Below the pieces are notes generated by a model, which saw nothing but the letters and a program-made list of their open reading frames with translations, ran no database searches and was not told where the DNA came from. Below, in pieces: positions 1-7,525 of a DNA stretch of 33,445 nt. The position numbers were made by a program, and so were the translations under genes. The stretch is from positions 1 through 33,445 of the forward strand of contig CALVMB010000012.1 in the NCBI GenBank assembly GCA_944341895.1. The letters run 5' to 3'. Origin of the DNA: an uncultured Clostridia bacterium (lineage in GTDB: Bacteria > Bacillota > Clostridia > Christensenellales > Borkfalkiaceae). Position 1 is the first letter of the stretch. Each line of letters opens with the position of its first letter.

Positions 1-201
1 ATATTCGACAGGCATGCGAACTTAAAATACAAGTACGGGAGCAGAAATTTCTGGTGCCGCGGGTACTATGTCGATACGGTAGGGCGAAATGAGCGGGTAA
101 TCCAAGAGTACATCAAAAAGCAATTGGAGGAAGACCGAATGCATGACCAAATCAGCATGAGTGAGTACATAGACCCGTTTACGGGTATCAAGAATAAATA
201 A
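1..201 (+). CDS. tnpA: IS200/IS605-family transposase TnpA, C-terminal part (cut by window edge)
   Basis: The frame is open from the first base and ends at TAA 199-201, giving 66 residues. They match the C-terminal half of Y1 (HUH) single-strand transposases: the NFWCRGYYVDTVG block is followed by a helix with the YxxxQ signature (EYIKKQ, Tyr37 and Gln41 of the visible part), which in this family carries the catalytic tyrosine and a metal-binding glutamine. The tail EYIDPFTG is typical of Firmicutes IS200-like proteins. The N-terminal half with the HUH motif lies outside the window, so completeness cannot be judged. No TnpB/accessory gene follows. The enzyme cuts and joins single-stranded element ends that fold as hairpins, and such hairpins lie just downstream. 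Identification by motif is strong. Confidence 0.9.
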   Translation: MFDRHANLKYKYGSRNFWCRGYYVDTVGRNERVIQEYIKKQLEEDRMHDQISMSEYIDPFTGIKNK

Positions 202-212
202 GGCAAAAAAGA

Positions 213-335
213 CAGCCGCGACATAGCGGCTGCCAGAGAATAGTGATGCGTTGCCAAATTTCGGTACCCGTTGACGGGTGCGCCGGCATTAAACCCTTTT
301 AGGGTCTGTGCAAACCACCAGTTTACTGGTGGTTT
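213..335 (+). mobile_element. Cluster of four small hairpins, probable right end of the IS200/IS605 element
   Basis: Directly after tnpA four perfect stem-loops follow one another: CAGCCGC/GCGGCTG (213-219/226-232), ACCCG/CGGGT (266-270/275-279), ACCCT/AGGGT (293-297/301-305) and AAACCACCAG/CTGGTGGTTT (312-321/326-335, loop TTTA). IS200/IS605 elements have no inverted termini and instead use subterminal hairpins recognised by TnpA, so the last 10-bp stem is the best candidate for the right-end hairpin. The first stem could also act as a terminator for tnpA, but no clear T-run follows. The exact element end is not determinable without the left end. An alternative is a small structured RNA carried by the element. 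Confidence 0.55.
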
Positions 336-430
336 TGACTTTGCCCTGAGTTTTGCAGATGAGACAAATGGTTGTTGCACACCTATCAGAAAGGGGTAAA
401 ATGAGGCAATAGGTAGCCTTCAGCCACGTT

Positions 431-513
431 GAGACGCTGGTTTTGCTATGTCGAAAATAACCATATAATGTATTTAATTTTAATATTGACCACAATATAT
501 TGTATGCAATGAA
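431..513 (+). repeat. Long direct repeat, copy 1
   Basis: The first 23 bases (431-453, beginning GAGACGCTGGTTTTGC) are identical to 778-800. Similarity continues in degenerate form through an AT-rich block (ATAACCATATAATGTATT here, ATAACTATATATTGTATT in copy 2) to CACAATATATTG against CACTATATATTG. The copies are in the same orientation, 347 bp apart. They could be element ends, attachment-site remnants or duplicated promoter regions; the sequence does not say which. Confidence 0.7.
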
Positions 514-571
514 TTAAGCCATAATCGAAAAATCTGTGTGATTCATCTGCTACCGTATTTTTAGAACTGTC

Positions 572-938
572 GGGTAGATTGCTTCGATATGTCAGATAAA
601 ATACAGGTAGTTTGCTTGGATATGTAAAAAACGGGCATTTTAATCGAGCGTATTTTTGCGGTATTCGGCATAAAAATGGAGATAACTAAACCCGTGATAC
701 ATGGTAGAATGGGTATATCGAAACAAAACAGTCAAGCATATATCTAAAATATCTCAATCGGGGTGACGATATGGGTGGAGACGCTGGTTTTGCTATGTCG
801 TGTATAACTATATATTGTATTAGTGTATCGAATTAAAACACTATATATTGATTTTAATGAAATGCAGTGAGAGCACTTTTCTTTAGGAGGGCGCTCTTTT
901 CGTTTATTTTTGTAAAACGGGTAGTTTGCTTGGATATG
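572..938 (+). repeat. Three copies of a 20-bp motif GGGTAGTTTGCTTGGATATG
   Basis: Copies lie at 572-591 (GGGTAGATTGCTTCGATATG), 605-624 (AGGTAGTTTGCTTGGATATG) and 919-938 (GGGTAGTTTGCTTGGATATG), all in the same orientation. The first two are 33 bp apart and the third is 314 bp further on. The last copy runs into the ATG of the downstream remnant. Iteron-like binding sites or remnants of repeated 5' gene ends are both possible. Confidence 0.65.
778..858 (+). repeat. Long direct repeat, copy 2
   Basis: This is the partner of 431-513: 23 identical bases at 778-800 followed by about 55 bp of weaker, roughly collinear similarity. It ends shortly before the remnant gene that starts near 936. Confidence 0.7.
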
Positions 939-1176
939 AAAATGATGGATAATATAGTAACTTTGGATATAAGGACAAAAAGTTTAATACAGGGAAATCC
1001 AAAGCCGCTCTTATAAACAAGCATAATAACGCAAAGTTTGCGCGCATGCCGTTCGTTTTTACAATGTATAGAATGGGCGTGAAAAAGCACATGGCAAAGA
1101 ACTTCCCGCCCGAAGACTGGAAAACGGAGTGGGTGCGCTGTGACGGAAAAAAATACACTTCGATCTTCGTTCATGC
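936..1176 (+). pseudogene. Frameshifted remnant of an unidentified gene
   Basis: ATG 936 opens a short frame (MKMMDNIVTLDIRTKSLIQG...) that stops at 1014-1016. Another frame, open from 953, continues with protein-like sequence (AALINKHNNAKFARMPFVF, then MAKNFPPEDWKTEWVRCDGK), so a frameshift near 1000-1010 would join them into one protein of roughly 80 residues. This reading then runs into the ABC-like segment in yet another frame. I recognise no family. Context (IS element, repeats, chimeric gene) favours a decayed gene fragment over a working small protein. The evidence is only the protein-like composition and the start codon. Confidence 0.3.
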
Positions 1177-2277
1177 TTGTATCACGATATTTGCGTTGAG
1201 AAGGGTTGCCTTGAACTTTGCCAAATATATTGTGAAAATGACAATAAAGAAAGTTCTGTTCGGCGTATTTCGCTCGCGGAAAAATTGCGCAAACTGCCGC
1301 TGTCCTTCTTCGGAAAGCGTGACCTCTCCGACCTCACTACGACCATTATGGCGGATTGCACCACGCTCGAACAGTCCTTTTCGCACTGGATACCCGAATT
1401 TTTCGGTTCGATGATCTCCACGGTCATCATCGCCGTCTGTCTTTTTATCTTCGATTGGCGAATGGCTCTTGCCGCGCTGTGGGTGCTGCCCGTATCGCTC
1501 GCCATCGTCGCATTTTCAGGTAAGGTGCAGAACTATTTTACCCGCCGCCAGACGGAGGCAAAACTCGCCGTTGCGGACGGCATTCAGGAAGCGCTCGAAA
1601 CCATGCGCGACTTAAAGTCCAATAACGCGGAAGAAAAGTACCTGAAAGGCTTGGATAAAAAGATAGATCTGCAGGAAAAGCGCATGATAGCATCTGAGCT
1701 CGGCGGCGCTCTGTTCGTCGTTCCCGCGGGGATGATACTCAAACTCGGCATCGGCACCGTCGCGCTCGATCTCACCGTCAATTCGGGAGGATCGCTCGCC
1801 GCCATGGTCGGCGCGCTCGGGTTCCTCACCGATGCGCCGATCCCGTATTCCTGCGGCGATCTGATCACGGGGAGGAATACCGTCGAATATTATCTTGTGG
1901 ATACGGACGGCGACGGCGATTACACGGACGCGGACGCATATGACATGTATGACTGGTATGTGCTGACCTCGCCACTGACGTTCAGCGCGGCGAACTTCTT
2001 TGCCTCGATCGTGCAGGATACGGGCATCGCAACCGTAATCGGCGAACGGTCGGGCGGCGGGACATGTTCGGTGTTTACCCTCGTGCTTCCCGACGGGACC
2101 ACGGCAAACATCAGCGGTTCCCGCACCGTGTTGCAGTCGCCCGTGTACGAAGGGGGCGTCGTCGTGGGCGCCGAATTGGTGGAAAGCGGAATCGCGCCCG
2201 ACATCGCCCTCGAAAGACAATATTTTTATAATGATGCGTCGCTGGTTGACGCCATTCAAAAAGGAGCAGATCAATGA
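1177..2277 (+). pseudogene. In-frame chimera: ABC exporter membrane-domain fragment fused to S41 (CtpA-like) protease C-terminal half
   Basis: One uninterrupted 366-codon frame contains two unrelated halves. Residues ~25-195 match part of an ABC exporter transmembrane domain of the fused permease/ATPase type: LAEKLRKLPLSFFGKRDLSD, then a hydrophobic hairpin (~74-115), then the QTEAKLAVADGIQEALE coupling helix. There is no ATPase domain and the first helices are missing. From about residue 197 the sequence is the end of an S41 serine protease: LDLTVNSGG, a Ca-site-like DTDGDGDYTDADAY, and SPLTFSAAN with probable nucleophile Ser270, then GERSGGG. The junction lies near 1756-1772. Neither half keeps what it needs (ATP hydrolysis; PDZ and N-terminal protease parts), so function is unlikely. 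The downstream lipoprotein overlaps its stop (ATGA at 2274-2277) and was probably the partner of the protease. Confidence 0.8.
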
Positions 2278-2995
2278 AAAAGTTTTTTGTATCGCCGTGG
2301 CGGCGCTGACGGCGGCGCTGTGCGTGGGGCTTGCCGCCTGCGGCGGGAGCGGGGAAGTTGTCTCGCTTTCCGCCTCCAATAACGTATATTCGCACGGCGA
2401 ACAGACTGTGCAACTCACCTTTTCCGCATCGGAAAGTAAGGAATACACCTTTGCGGAGGATATCTCTGCGGCGGATATCGCCGTCGGCGGCGGGCTTGTC
2501 GGCAAGGAAGTCACGGCCGTTTCTTATGTGGACGATTCCGCGATCCGCGTTACTCTCTCGGGTACGGTCACGGGCACGGTCGGAAACGACGGGGTGCTCG
2601 GTTCGCTCACCGTGAACGGCGGCATCTCGGACAAGGCGACGGGCACGGCGTATCTCACCGTATATAAGCCGCAGATGACCGTGAGCGGAACATCCTCTTC
2701 AAACATCGGGAGCACATACAATTTCTCCTGCACGTTCACATTGCCGTACGGGAACTTTGTGGAAGAAAACGTCGATACCGACCACATCACTCTTCCCGAT
2801 GCAAACGGCACGCTCGAAGTCAGCCTGACGGAAGGGGGCGGCCGGTATGTCCGCGTCAAGGGATTTGTCCGCACGGAGGAAGGTTCGTATCCCGTCGTAC
2901 GCATTGCGGCGGAAGTGACTACGTTCAATAAAGAATTGTATGTCTATGTCGGCGTTGCCGCGGTCGGACAGGGCGGCGGCTACGACCTCGTGTAA
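2231..2995 (+). CDS. Secreted lipoprotein of unknown function, start region frameshifted
   Basis: The frame encodes a hydrophobic signal segment ending in the lipobox LAAC (Cys37 from ATG 2231), then about 215 residues rich in Ser, Thr, Gly and Val with beta-strand-like alternation. It is probably an anchored extracytoplasmic protein; no family is recognised. The natural start appears to be ATG 2274, preceded by AAGGAG and overlapping the protease stop, which would give a classic MKK-type signal peptide. However, that ATG is out of frame by one base: only five A's follow before GTTTTTTG, where six would restore MKKVFCIAVAALTAAL. The in-frame ATG 2231 adds an unusual charged leader inside the upstream gene. 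A one-base deletion, a sequencing error or slippage in the A/T runs could explain this. Confidence 0.65.
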   Translation: MMRRWLTPFKKEQINEKVFCIAVAALTAALCVGLAACGGSGEVVSLSASNNVYSHGEQTVQLTFSASESKEYTFAEDISAADIAVGGGLVGKEVTAVSYVDDSAIRVTLSGTVTGTVGNDGVLGSLTVNGGISDKATGTAYLTVYKPQMTVSGTSSSNIGSTYNFSCTFTLPYGNFVEENVDTDHITLPDANGTLEVSLTEGGGRYVRVKGFVRTEEGSYPVVRIAAEVTTFNKELYVYVGVAAVGQGGGYDLV

Positions 2996-3050
2996 GCAGA
3001 CATCGTCGCGTTCAAACGCCTTTTTGCCCGTTTGGCGCTGAACGTCGGCT

Positions 3051-3083
3051 GCCCGCAAGGTGATGCCTTGCGGGCGCTTTTTT
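3051..3083 (+). terminator. Rho-independent terminator after the lipoprotein gene
   Basis: A perfect 10-bp stem GCCCGCAAGG/CCTTGCGGGC (3051-3060/3066-3075) with a TGATG loop is followed by GCTTTTTT. It closes the chimera/lipoprotein unit. Confidence 0.9.
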
Positions 3084-3185
3084 GCCATGCCGCGAGCGCT
3101 CGCGGCGCCGACGGGGCAAACAGGGCATCGGGAGGACGCGGGCGGTCCGCCGCGAACGTGCGGCAAGCAATTTTGCAGGCAGGCA

Positions 3186-3214
3186 TTGACTTTATGCGGC
3201 CATTTGAGTATAAT
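3186..3214 (+). promoter_or_regulatory. Sigma-A promoter for the redox gene pair
   Basis: TTGACT (3186-3191) and TATAAT (3209-3214) are separated by 17 bp, about 50 bp upstream of the oxidoreductase start at 3265. Predicted transcription start is near 3221. Confidence 0.85.
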
Positions 3215-3231
3215 GTTGCAAACGATGTTTT

Positions 3232-3249
3232 TCGGTATCGCGATACCGA
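3232..3249. promoter_or_regulatory. Putative operator: 18-bp perfect palindrome
   Basis: TCGGTATCGCGATACCGA is a perfect palindrome lying between the predicted transcription start and the ribosome binding site (ATAAGGAG, 3250-3257) of the next gene. Its position in the early transcribed region fits a roadblock-type repressor site. The regulator is not identifiable here, and no regulator gene is adjacent. Confidence 0.6.
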
Positions 3250-3264
3250 TATAAGGAGAAAGCC

Positions 3265-4791
3265 ATGAAAAAGTATGATGCCGTCGTGATCGGTGCGGGC
3301 AACGGCGGGCTTGCGGCGGCGGTCCGCCTTTTGCAGGGCGGCGCGCGCGTGCTCGTTGTTGAAAAACACAACCTTCCCGGCGGATTTGCGACGAGTTTTC
3401 GCAGAGGCCGTTTCGAGTTCGAAGCGTCGCTGCACGAACTCAACGATTTCGGCACGGCGGATAACGCGGGCGACGTGCGCGTTTTATTCGATGAATTGGG
3501 AGTTACGGATAAGATCGAATGGATGCAGATCCCCGAGGCGTACCGCGTCATTTCGCGGGAAGAAAAATTGGATGCGACCATGCCTTTCGGGGTCGCCGCG
3601 TTTGTCGACCGCATGGAGCAATATGTTCCCGGCAGCCGTGCGTCCGTGCAGAAGTTTTTCGACCTTGCCGAAGAGGTGCGCCTGGCGCAGGCGTACAGTT
3701 CTTCGGTCAACGGGAATACCGATTCCAAATACATGGTCAGCCGTTTCGGGAACTTTGTGCGGAGCGGGTCGTATTCCGTCAACGAAGTTCTGGCGGCGCT
3801 GAAGATGCCGAAAAAGGCGCGCGACATTCTCAATGCCTATTGGTGCTATCTCGGCGCGCACTGCGACGATCTCAGTTTCGTTCACTACGCATCCATGGTC
3901 AACCGCTATATGATGCGCGGTGCAAGCATGCCGAAAATGCGTTCGCATGAGATTTCGCTGGCGTTTGTCGAGCGCATCCGCGAACTGGGCGGGGAAGTCT
4001 GGTTCAATACCGAAGCGGTGCGCATTCTCACCGACGAAAAGGACGGCGGGGTTGCAGGAGTCGTGTTTGCGGACGGAACGCAGGTCGAGGCACGGCATGT
4101 GGTGGCAAACTGTGCGCCGCACGTCGTGTACGGTAAGATGATGGATAAGGTCCCCGCCGAAGAGGTGCGCGCAACCAACGCGCGCAAATTTGCGGGAAGA
4201 GGATTTTCGATGTTTTTGGGGCTGGACCGCAGTGCCGACGATCTCGGGATCGAGAACCATAACTACTTCCTGTACGACACGATGGATACTGTGCGCCAGT
4301 ACGAGCGCATGCGCACCATCGCGGACAATGACGTGCAGGCGACTGTCTGCCTCAACCGAGCCGATCCCGACTGTTCCCCCAAGGGCACCTGCATGATGTA
4401 TTTCACGACGCTGTACATGTCCGACGACTGGGCAAACGTAACGCCGCAGGAGTATTATAAAGTCAAAAACAGTGTTGCAAGCCGAATGATCGATCGTTTC
4501 GAGCAGGATACGGGCGCAAAGATCCGCGACCATATCGAGGAGATCTCCGTTGCAACGCCCATGACGTATGCGCGCTATTGCGGGCACCCGCAGGGCGTGA
4601 TCTACGGATACGAGTCGCAGTATTGGGACGGGCTGATGCCGCGCCTTCTGATGATGGGCGAAGATCACCGCATCCGCGGTCTGCGCTTTGCGGGCGGATA
4701 TGCCATGCGCCTTTCGGGGTATTCGAGCGCCTACTTTTCGGGCGAGATCGCGGGGCGGCAGACCGTCGGCGATATCAAGAGGGAGGGCTGA
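3265..4791 (+). CDS. FAD-dependent oxidoreductase, phytoene desaturase / CrtI-like (COG1233)
   Basis: A 508-residue protein with an N-terminal Rossmann dinucleotide site: VVIGAGNGG (GxGxxG at 10-15), acidic residue Glu33 ending the second strand, then LPGG at 37-40, as in the CrtI/retinol saturase amine-oxidase-like flavoproteins. The C-terminal FAD-contact region GLRFAGGYAMRLSGYSSAYF is also present and the length fits the family. ATG 3265 is preceded by AAGGAG at good spacing. It is probably translationally coupled to the ferredoxin reductase-like gene 3 bp downstream, which could supply or remove electrons. The substrate is unknown: no carotenoid synthesis genes are present, and many anaerobe members act on other unsaturated or sterol/lipid-like substrates. 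The family call is strong; the reaction is not assigned. Confidence 0.85.
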   Translation: MKKYDAVVIGAGNGGLAAAVRLLQGGARVLVVEKHNLPGGFATSFRRGRFEFEASLHELNDFGTADNAGDVRVLFDELGVTDKIEWMQIPEAYRVISREEKLDATMPFGVAAFVDRMEQYVPGSRASVQKFFDLAEEVRLAQAYSSSVNGNTDSKYMVSRFGNFVRSGSYSVNEVLAALKMPKKARDILNAYWCYLGAHCDDLSFVHYASMVNRYMMRGASMPKMRSHEISLAFVERIRELGGEVWFNTEAVRILTDEKDGGVAGVVFADGTQVEARHVVANCAPHVVYGKMMDKVPAEEVRATNARKFAGRGFSMFLGLDRSADDLGIENHNYFLYDTMDTVRQYERMRTIADNDVQATVCLNRADPDCSPKGTCMMYFTTLYMSDDWANVTPQEYYKVKNSVASRMIDRFEQDTGAKIRDHIEEISVATPMTYARYCGHPQGVIYGYESQYWDGLMPRLLMMGEDHRIRGLRFAGGYAMRLSGYSSAYFSGEIAGRQTVGDIKREG

Positions 4792-4794
4792 ACG

Positions 4795-5940
4795 ATGGCT
4801 TTTGTATTCAAAAAACAAATTTTCGGCTTCATGGACCTTCTGCGCTTCAAAAAACTTGTCCCCAATCGCCGTAAAATGCTGGCGCTCGGGGCGGATACAC
4901 CGCTTCCCAAGACGTACCGTGTCAACGAAACGGCGCACATTCTGCACCCTGGCAACCAAAAAGCGGAACTGATCGGGATCGAACTTGTCGCGCCGGACAC
5001 CAAGACGTATACTTTCCGCATCGAGCGCCCGCTCTATTTCCGCGCGGGGCAGTATGCGACGCTGGGTTGCCGCGTGGGGGAAAGTCTCCTTTCCCGTCCG
5101 TATGCCTTTTCATCCGCGCCCGCGCAGGGATTGCAGTGCATCGTCTCGTTCACCGTCAAAAACGCGGGATTTTTCAGCGGGTACCTCTTTGAAAGCGCAA
5201 AGATCGGCGATGTGTTCACGGTCGGCGACCCGTCGGGCGAGTTCTGCTACGAACCGCTCAAAGACGCAAAGCACGTCATCGCGCTCGCGGGCGGGAGCGG
5301 GATCACGCCCTTTTACAGCATGGCGCAGGCGATCGCGGACGGGACAGAAGATTTTCGTCTGACCATATTGTTCGGCGCGCGCCGCGAACAGGATATCATC
5401 CTGCGCGGGCAACTGGAAAAATTGCTTTCCGATCGCGTCCGCGTCGTGTATGTGCTCAGCGATGAAAAAAAGGCGGGCTACGAACACGGGTTCATCAGTG
5501 CCGATCTGATCCGCAAATACGCGGAAGGGGATTTTACGGTCATGATGTGCGGACCTTCGGCGATGTATGCGTATGAGGACGAGCAACTGGCGGCGTTCGG
5601 GTTGCCGCCCCGCCGCGTGAAGAAGGAAGCCAACTGTGTCGCTTCGCGCGATGCGGCCCCCAAGCAATATACGTTGACCGTCCACATCGGCGCAGAGACT
5701 TATACCGTTTCTGCCGATGCGCGCGAGACGGTTCTGACCGCGATGGAGCGGGCGGGGCTGCGTGTTCCCGCAAAATGCCGCGCGGGCGGCTGCGGCTTCT
5801 GCCACAGCAAGTTGCTCGCAGGTAAGTTCACGATCGCAGGCGCCGATAAACGCCGCCTTGCCGATGCAAAGTTTTCTTATCTGCATCCCTGCTGTTCTTA
5901 TCCCGATTCGGATATGGAACTCATTGTTCCGCAGGGCTGA
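4795..5940 (+). CDS. NAD(P)H:ferredoxin reductase-like flavoprotein with C-terminal [2Fe-2S] ferredoxin domain
   Basis: 381 residues. After ~60 N-terminal residues comes a ferredoxin-NADP reductase fold: FRAGQYATL and SRPYAFSSAP (FAD binding, ~80-110), LAGGSGITPFYSM (nicotinamide/phosphate loop) and MMCGPSAMY near the end of the NAD domain. The last ~90 residues form a plant-type [2Fe-2S] domain with Cys328, Cys333, Cys336 and a fourth ligand in the HPCC pair (366/367). This layout matches one-protein electron transfer chains such as oxygenase reductases, but in an anaerobe it more likely passes electrons to the neighbouring flavoprotein. A GGAGG-type site precedes ATG 4795, 3 bp after the upstream stop. 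Confidence 0.85.
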   Translation: MAFVFKKQIFGFMDLLRFKKLVPNRRKMLALGADTPLPKTYRVNETAHILHPGNQKAELIGIELVAPDTKTYTFRIERPLYFRAGQYATLGCRVGESLLSRPYAFSSAPAQGLQCIVSFTVKNAGFFSGYLFESAKIGDVFTVGDPSGEFCYEPLKDAKHVIALAGGSGITPFYSMAQAIADGTEDFRLTILFGARREQDIILRGQLEKLLSDRVRVVYVLSDEKKAGYEHGFISADLIRKYAEGDFTVMMCGPSAMYAYEDEQLAAFGLPPRRVKKEANCVASRDAAPKQYTLTVHIGAETYTVSADARETVLTAMERAGLRVPAKCRAGGCGFCHSKLLAGKFTIAGADKRRLADAKFSYLHPCCSYPDSDMELIVPQG

Positions 5941-6028
5941 ACAGCATTTCCGCATGCGCGAAAATGTGCATGTACACACATAAATGTCCATAAAAGTTCT
6001 TGATGATTATTTATCGGAGGTTAACGGT

Positions 6029-7525
6029 ATGCAGAACATCCCCAACATCAAAGTCGGTATCGTCGCGGTCTCGCGCGACTGTTTTCCCGAAAGCCTGTCC
6101 GTGAACAGGAGCAAGGCGCTCGTTGCGGCGTATGAGAAGAAATACGGCAAGGGGGACATCTACGAATGCCCGATCTGCATTGTAGAGAGCGAACTGCACA
6201 TGAAACAGGCGCTCGCCGACGTAAAGGAGGCGGGCTGCAACGCGCTCGCGGTGTACCTCGGAAACTTCGGCCCCGAAATTTCGGAGACTATGCTCGCCAA
6301 GGAATTTGCGGCGGAAGTGGGCGGCGCGGTGCTGTTTTTTGCGGCGGCGGAGGAGGATATCCCCACGCTCGCATCTTCGCGCGGCGACGCGTACTGCGGC
6401 ATGCTGAACGCCTCGTATAACCTGAAACTTCGCGGCGTCAAGGCATACATCCCCGAATATCCCGTGGGGGATGCGGACGAATGCGCGGATATGTTGCACG
6501 AATTTTTGCCCATCGCGCGCGCCGTGTATGCGTTGAAGCATCTGAAGATCATCTCTTTCGGCCCTCGTCCCATGAACTTCCTCGCGTGCAACGCGCCGAT
6601 ACAACAGCTGTACAATTTAGGGGTAGAGATCGAAGAAAATTCCGAACTGGATCTTTTTGAATCCTTCCACAAACATGCAGGGGATAAGCGCATTCCCGAA
6701 GTCGTGAAGGACATGGAACAGGAACTGGGCAAGGGCAACAAAAAGCCGGAGATCCTTTCCAAACTGGCGCAGTATGAACTCACGCTTTTGGACTGGGTGG
6801 AATCGCACAAGGGGAGCCGCGAATTTGTTGCTATTGCGGGTAAATGCTGGCCCGCCTTCCAGACGCAGTTCGGGTTTGTTCCCTGCTATGTGAACAGCCG
6901 TCTGACGGGCAGGGGCATTCCCGTGTCCTGCGAAGTGGATATCTACGGCGCTTTGTCCGAGTTTATCGGGACGGTGGTGAGCGAAGATGCGGTGACATTG
7001 CTCGACATCAACAACACGGTGCCCAAAGATCTGTACAAAGCGGATATCGAGGGGAAATTCCCGTATGCGCTCACGGATACGTTCATGGGATTCCATTGCG
7101 GAAACACATGCAGTAAAAAACTCTGCTTCTGCGAGATGAAGTATCAGCTCATCATGGCGCGCTCGCTGCCCGAAGAGGTGACGCAGGGCACGCTGGAAGG
7201 GGACATCGCGGCGGGAGACATCACTTTCTTCCGTTTGCAGAGTACTTCGGACAACAAACTGCGCGCGTATGTGGCGCAGGGCGAAGTTTTGCCCGTACGC
7301 ACCCACAGCTTCGGTTCGATCGGCATCTTTGCCATCCCCGAGATGAAGCGGTTCTACCGCCATGTGCTCATCGAGGGCAATTATCCGCACCACGGCGCGG
7401 TGGCGTTCGGGCATTTCGGAAAGACGTTGTACGAAGTGTTCAAGTACATCGGCATACCCGTAGAGGAGATCGGTTACAATCAGCCTGCGGGCGTGCGGTA
7501 TAAAACGGAGAATCCTTTTGCGTAA
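6029..7525 (+). CDS. L-fucose/L-arabinose isomerase family protein
   Basis: 498 residues in the fold family of ketol isomerases for fucose and arabinose. The N-terminal half looks like the substrate-binding domains (KVGIVAVSRDCF, YLGNFGPE, ISFGPRPMNF) and the C-terminal half like the isomerase catalytic core (EVDIYGALSEFIG, DINNT, FHCGNTC, with conserved Glu, Asp and His available for metal binding). ATG 6029 is chosen because TCGGAGG lies 8 bp upstream; an upstream in-frame ATG at 5984 has no ribosome site. The stop overlaps the start of the sugar kinase, so the two are coupled. It likely converts an aldose to the ketose phosphorylated by that kinase. It is divergent from classical AraA/FucI and the sugar is not known. 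Confidence 0.75.
   Translation: MQNIPNIKVGIVAVSRDCFPESLSVNRSKALVAAYEKKYGKGDIYECPICIVESELHMKQALADVKEAGCNALAVYLGNFGPEISETMLAKEFAAEVGGAVLFFAAAEEDIPTLASSRGDAYCGMLNASYNLKLRGVKAYIPEYPVGDADECADMLHEFLPIARAVYALKHLKIISFGPRPMNFLACNAPIQQLYNLGVEIEENSELDLFESFHKHAGDKRIPEVVKDMEQELGKGNKKPEILSKLAQYELTLLDWVESHKGSREFVAIAGKCWPAFQTQFGFVPCYVNSRLTGRGIPVSCEVDIYGALSEFIGTVVSEDAVTLLDINNTVPKDLYKADIEGKFPYALTDTFMGFHCGNTCSKKLCFCEMKYQLIMARSLPEEVTQGTLEGDIAAGDITFFRLQSTSDNKLRAYVAQGEVLPVRTHSFGSIGIFAIPEMKRFYRHVLIEGNYPHHGAVAFGHFGKTLYEVFKYIGIPVEEIGYNQPAGVRYKTENPFA

Larger units (their letters stand above)
336..935. other. AT-rich non-coding accessory region
   Basis: No reading frame here resembles a protein. The stretch is visibly richer in A and T than the rest of the window and contains two families of short repeats (431-513 with 778-858; 572-591, 605-624 and 919-938). 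A weak stem AGAGC/GCTCT (870-874/893-897) followed by TTT is a poor terminator candidate. The base composition and the repeats suggest recently acquired or decaying mobile DNA between the IS end and the broken genes that follow. Confidence 0.5.

Noticed and set aside
870..900. Hairpin AGAGC/GCTCT with TTTT as a terminator
   Set aside because: The five-pair stem with an 18-base loop is too weak to support, and no gene ends just upstream.
3233..3248. Palindrome as a terminator hairpin
   Set aside because: No loop bases and no T-run; it lies in a 5' leader after a promoter.
5984..6028. Earlier ATG for the isomerase-family protein
   Set aside because: No ribosome site; GGAGG is placed for ATG 6029.
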